Shown piece by piece: positions 60,193 through 64,000 of a DNA stretch of 64,000 nt. Numbering within the stretch: the first letter of the stretch is position 1; each line of letters begins with the position of its first letter. Location of the stretch: assembly GCA_963921425.1 (NCBI GenBank), contig OY992834.1, forward strand, positions 868,001 to 932,000, written 5' to 3'. The notes below the pieces were generated by a model. It made no database searches. It saw only the letters and a program-made list of their open reading frames with translations, and was not told where the DNA came from. The DNA is from Dryas octopetala (Eukaryota; Streptophyta; Magnoliopsida; Rosales; Rosaceae). The position numbers were made by a program, and so were the translations under genes.

Positions 60193-62888
60193 ATGGCGAT
60201 GGAAATTACCCATGTGCTTCTGAATGCTCAAGCAATAGATGGAACTGTGCGTAAGCATGCTGAAGAAAGTTTGAAACAGTTTCAGGAGCAAGATCTTCCA
60301 TTGTTCTTGTTATCTCTTTCTGGAGAGCTTGCAAGTGAAGAGAAACCTGTTGAGAGCCGTAAATTAGCAGGTCTGATACTTAAGAATGCCTTGGATGCTA
60401 AAGAACAACATAGAAAGTTCGATCTTGTTCAAAGATGGTTGGCACTGGATACTTCTGTCAAAACCCAGATTAAGATGTGCTTGTTACAGATGCTTTCTTC
60501 ACCTGTAGCTGATGCTCGTTCAACGACCTCTCAAGTCATTGCAAAGATTGCGGGCATTGAGTTGCCCCAGAAACAGTGGCCAGAACTGATTGGATCACTA
60601 TTGTCAAATATTCACCAGTTACCCACTCATGTAAAGCAAGCCACTTTAGAGACTCTTGGTTATTTGTGTGAAGAAGTCCCTCCCGATGTTGTAGATCAAG
60701 ATCAAGTAAATAAAATACTGACAGCTGTAGTTCAGGGTATGAACGCATCCGAAGGCAACAATGATGTTAGACTTGCTGCCACTCGAGCACTGTTCAATGC
60801 TTTGGGTTTCGCTCAGGCCAATTTTAGCAATGATATGGAGCGCGATTATATTATGAGAGTCGTCTGTGAGGCAACTCTGTCCCCTGAAGTGAGGATACGG
60901 CAGGCAGCTTTTGAGTGTTTGGTCTCCATTTCATCAACTTACTATGAGAAATTAGCTCCTTACATTCAGGACATCTTTAACATCACAGCAAAAGCTGTTA
61001 GGGAAGACCAGGAACCTGTTGCCCTTCAAGCCATTGAATTCTGGAGTTCAATTTGTGATGAGGAGATTGATATATTGGAAGATTTTGTGGGTGATTTTAC
61101 TGGGGACTCTGATATTCCTTGCTTTTACTTTATCAAGCAGGCACTCCCTGCCCTTGTCCCAATGCTTTTGGAGACACTTCTTAAACAGGAAGAGGATCAA
61201 GATCAGGATGAAGGGGCTTGGAATATTGCTATGGCTGGGGGCACATGCCTTGGTTTGGTTGCTCGGACAGTGGGAGATGATATTGTTTCACTTGTTTTGC
61301 CATTCATCGAAGAGAACATAACAAAACCAGATTGGAGGCAACGCGAAGCAGCTACTTATGCTTTTGGTTCCATCTTGGAGGGTCCTTCGGCTGACAAGTT
61401 AACACCTATTGTTAATGTTGCTTTGACATTCATGCTCAGTGCTTTAACAAAGGACCCAAACAACCATGTGAAGGATACTACTGCTTGGACATTGGGAAGG
61501 ATTTTTGAATTCCTCCATGGTTCAACTATGGATGCCCCCATAATTACCCCAGCAAACTGCCAACAGATCATCACAGTTCTTCTTCAGAGCATGAAGGATG
61601 TGCCAAATGTTGCTGAGAAGGCCTGTGGTGCTCTCTATTTTCTTGCCCAGGGTTACGAGGATTTTGGCCCATCGTCTCCCCTTGATCCCTTATTCCAGGA
61701 AATTGTACAGGCTCTAATCACTGTTACTCACAGACCAGATGCTGGGGAATCACGATTGAGGACTGCTGCATATGAAGCGTTGAATGAAGTTATTAGGTGC
61801 TCGACTGAAGAAACTGCCCCCATGGTGTTGCAACTTGTTCCTGTTATCATGAGTGAACTGCACAAGACTCTCGAGGGCCAGAAGCTCGCATCTGATGAGA
61901 GAGAGAAGCAGAGTGAATTACAAGGGCTTCTTTGTGGGTGCTTACAAGTCATTATTCAGAAACTAGGCTCATCAGAGACAACTAAATATGTTTTTATGCA
62001 GTATGCAGATCAGATAATGGGACTTTACTTGAGGGTATTTGCTTGTAGAAGTGCTACTGTCCATGAGGAAGCCATGCTTGCCATTGGGGCCCTTGCTTAC
62101 ACAACTGGCCCGGATTTTGCAAAATACATGCCAGAGTTTTACAAGTATCTGGAAATGGGTCTTCAAAATTTTGAGGAGTACCAAATCTGTGCTGTCACAG
62201 TTGGTGTTGTGGGGGATATTTGTAGGGCATTGGAAGATAAGATTCTGCCTTATTGTGATGGAATTATGACCCAGCTCCTCAAGGATTTATCAAGCAACCA
62301 GTTGCACCGCTCTGTAAAGCCTCCTATATTCTCTTGCTTTGGTGATATAGCTCTTGCAATAGGAGAAAACTTTGAGAAGTACTTGAATTACGCCATGCCA
62401 ATGCTTCAGAGTGCTGCAGAGATGTCTGCCCACACAGCAGGTGCTGATGATGAATTGACAGAGTACACCAATTCTCTGAGAAATGGAATTTTGGAGGCAT
62501 ATTCTGGGATTTTCCAAGGTTTCAAGAACTCCCCAAAAACCCAGCTCTTGATATCTTTTGCTCCTCATATCCTGCAGTTCTTGGATAGCATATCCATGGA
62601 GAAAGACATGTAAGTTAGTTTACTGCTTAACTTGTTAAAAAATACAATTTTTATTGCTTTACTAATTCTTTTAACCCACTTGTATGTAGGGATGATGTGG
62701 TAATGAAAACCGCCATTGGAGTCCTTGGGGATCTAGCAGATACACTGGGAAGTAATGCAGGTTCTTTAATACAGCAATCTCGGTCAAGCAGAGACTTTTT
62801 AAATGAATGCTTGTCTTCAAAAGACAGTTTGATTAAAGAATATGCAGAATGGGCCAAGTTGGCCATCAGTCGTGCCATTTCTGTTTGA
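60193..62888 (+). CDS. Importin subunit beta-1 (2 coding exons)
   Basis: Exons 60193-62609 and 62690-62888 give 2616 nt, 871 aa, the usual length. HEAT repeats run along the whole protein. The N-terminal importin-beta (IBN) domain shows HAEESLKQFQEQ and ESRKLAGLILKNALDAK, the Ran-binding part. Further landmarks are an acidic loop (EEDQDQDEGAWNIAMAGGTC), the core GDDIVSLVLPFIEENI with WRQREAATYAFGSILEGP, and the C-terminal AEWAKLAISRAISV. It carries importin-alpha/NLS cargo through the nuclear pore and is released by RanGTP. It corresponds to Arabidopsis KPNB1 (At5g53480, from memory), linked to ABA and drought response. The single intron near the 3' end is GT-AG and in frame. Confidence 0.96.
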
Positions 62889-63689
62889 GGCTACGGCCAC
62901 TTGGTATATTCTATTTGTTTGGAAGTTCCTGCATGCATTTGGGTGTGTTGAGTTGGGTTGTAGGATTGCATGTGTCAAGTCATCGCCATTTTCAGACAAC
63001 AGAAGCTGTCAGTCTTCAAGTTGTCACTAACTTGCATCATCTCCAAAAGTTGTCACTAACAATTGCATCAGCACCAAGCGCTTGGGTCCTGGTTTTTTCA
63101 CGGAGGAAGAGTGGGTAGCGGGTGTCACAGAAGTGGGTTAAGGCCTGCAATAAGAATTAACAAAATTCTGTGGGTTGCAGAGGATGTGGCATGGGGAGGG
63201 GAAGGTGAGTGACTGAGTGACATAAATGAGTAAACTTTTCCGAGTCACCGAGGATAATTGGTCTTTGAAGGCTGAACAAGATCTTATTAATCTCTGCCGC
63301 CTCCTTGGTGATTTCCTTCAAAGAGATTGGGGTCAGAACAGATGAAGGCCTAATGTTTGTTCAGGTGCTTACATCTTATTACCACCCTTAGCAGGTCTTC
63401 ATTCCTAAATTTAAGCCGCTCCTCCTGTTATTTTATCTTTGCATCTGTTCATCTTTTTGTTTGTCATAGTCAGTGTGTATTCCAGAATATCTCCTTGGCA
63501 GGTCTGACCATTCTCTGTAACTTATGGGTCGGGCGTCACAACTTACTATGGGGAAACACAGATCCTGCATTGCATTATTCATTATTCATTTAATCATTGT
63601 TATTAGGTAGGTATGTCAATACCATGCATTCATGAAATCATTGTTATGCCGAATCAGGTTTTTCTTTTGCTTGGGAACATGTAATCATA

Positions 63690-63720
<31 letters not shown>

Positions 63721-64000
63721 TTGGATTTTATTTTGGAAGTTGGTATCATTAAACATCACAAATTGTGATGGCATTATGAGGAATGGAAGCATTACTTGTT
63801 GGGAGAGGCCTTGTTGATTTGCCTCATTTTGTTATTTTTCTAGTGATATACAAAATTCATATGTTTCTGTGAAATTCATTTGTTATGTTTTGCCTGGTTT
63901 GTGAAATTCATACAAAATCAGCGTTTGAATATAGAAATGCACCCATAGCTGAAATTGCCAAACTTGAGGGTCTTTTCTTAACTGCCCTAGTCTCATAGAA
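62889..64000. other. 3' UTR of importin beta and downstream spacer
   Basis: The 3' UTR probably covers the first 600-700 bases. The open frames at 62842-63118 and 63357-63593 have no conserved features. An (AT)n run lies at 63687-63711. No other gene is seen before the window ends. Confidence 0.5.

Noticed and set aside
1-64000. CRISPR arrays, rRNA genes, organellar insertions, classical microRNA precursors
   Set aside because: No regularly spaced short repeats with unique spacers, no rRNA motif, no plastid or mitochondrial gene, and no mature sequence of the common plant microRNAs I could recall was seen.

Overview
The window is nuclear DNA from a flowering plant, most likely a woody eudicot. 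Rosaceae is a guess from general look only. The evidence is intron-rich genes with GT-AG splice sites, a plant-type tRNA-Trp gene, AT-rich spacers, and plant families such as ATXR6, thylakoid lumen TL17 and GH17 plus X8. Nothing is bacterial or organellar.

Genes, left to right: a 3'-5' exonuclease/Mut7-C protein (minus strand, 1.1-5.1 kb); the H3K27 monomethyltransferase ATXR6 (19.2-21.7 kb); tRNA-Trp(CCA) (22.6 kb); a WD40-repeat protein (30.2-33.3 kb); a small conserved protein of unknown function (minus, 37.0-37.3 kb); thylakoid lumen pentapeptide protein TL17 (38.2-40.0 kb); a GH17 beta-1,3-glucanase with X8 domain (45.1-46.8 kb); an ankyrin acyl-CoA-binding protein of ACBP1/2 type (48.3-51.4 kb); an HDEL-tailed six-EF-hand protein (52.2-54.0 kb); and importin beta-1 (60.2-62.9 kb). 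All large gene models were assembled by hand from splice signals and stay in frame. They are ordinary housekeeping genes and do not form one pathway. From memory, the set and order match two or three duplicated Arabidopsis segments (At5g24318-24340, At5g53470-53500, At4g27780-27790), so this looks like an ancestral eudicot gene block.

The accessory material is mobile DNA. A 12.1-kb Ty3/gypsy Tat-like LTR retrotransposon (6365-18490, coding on minus, TSD ATATC) sits inside an older ACCGAA-rich repeat, between the divergent exonuclease and ATXR6 genes. Its LTRs are about 99% identical, but gag has an early stop and RT a frameshifting deletion. It also carries an opposite-strand ORF (Transposase_28-like N-terminal half plus coiled coil) with what look like in-frame introns and its own TATA box, and a 71-bp tandem array. 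A second nest is an intact-looking hAT transposon (54877-58255, 8-bp TSD, 828-aa transposase) inside a MULE-type MITE with a perfect 9-bp TSD. Two further MULE-MITE copies and three copies of a TTA-TSD (PIF/Harbinger-type) MITE lie in spacers. About 22.7-29.4 kb and 40.0-45.0 kb hold no gene I can support.
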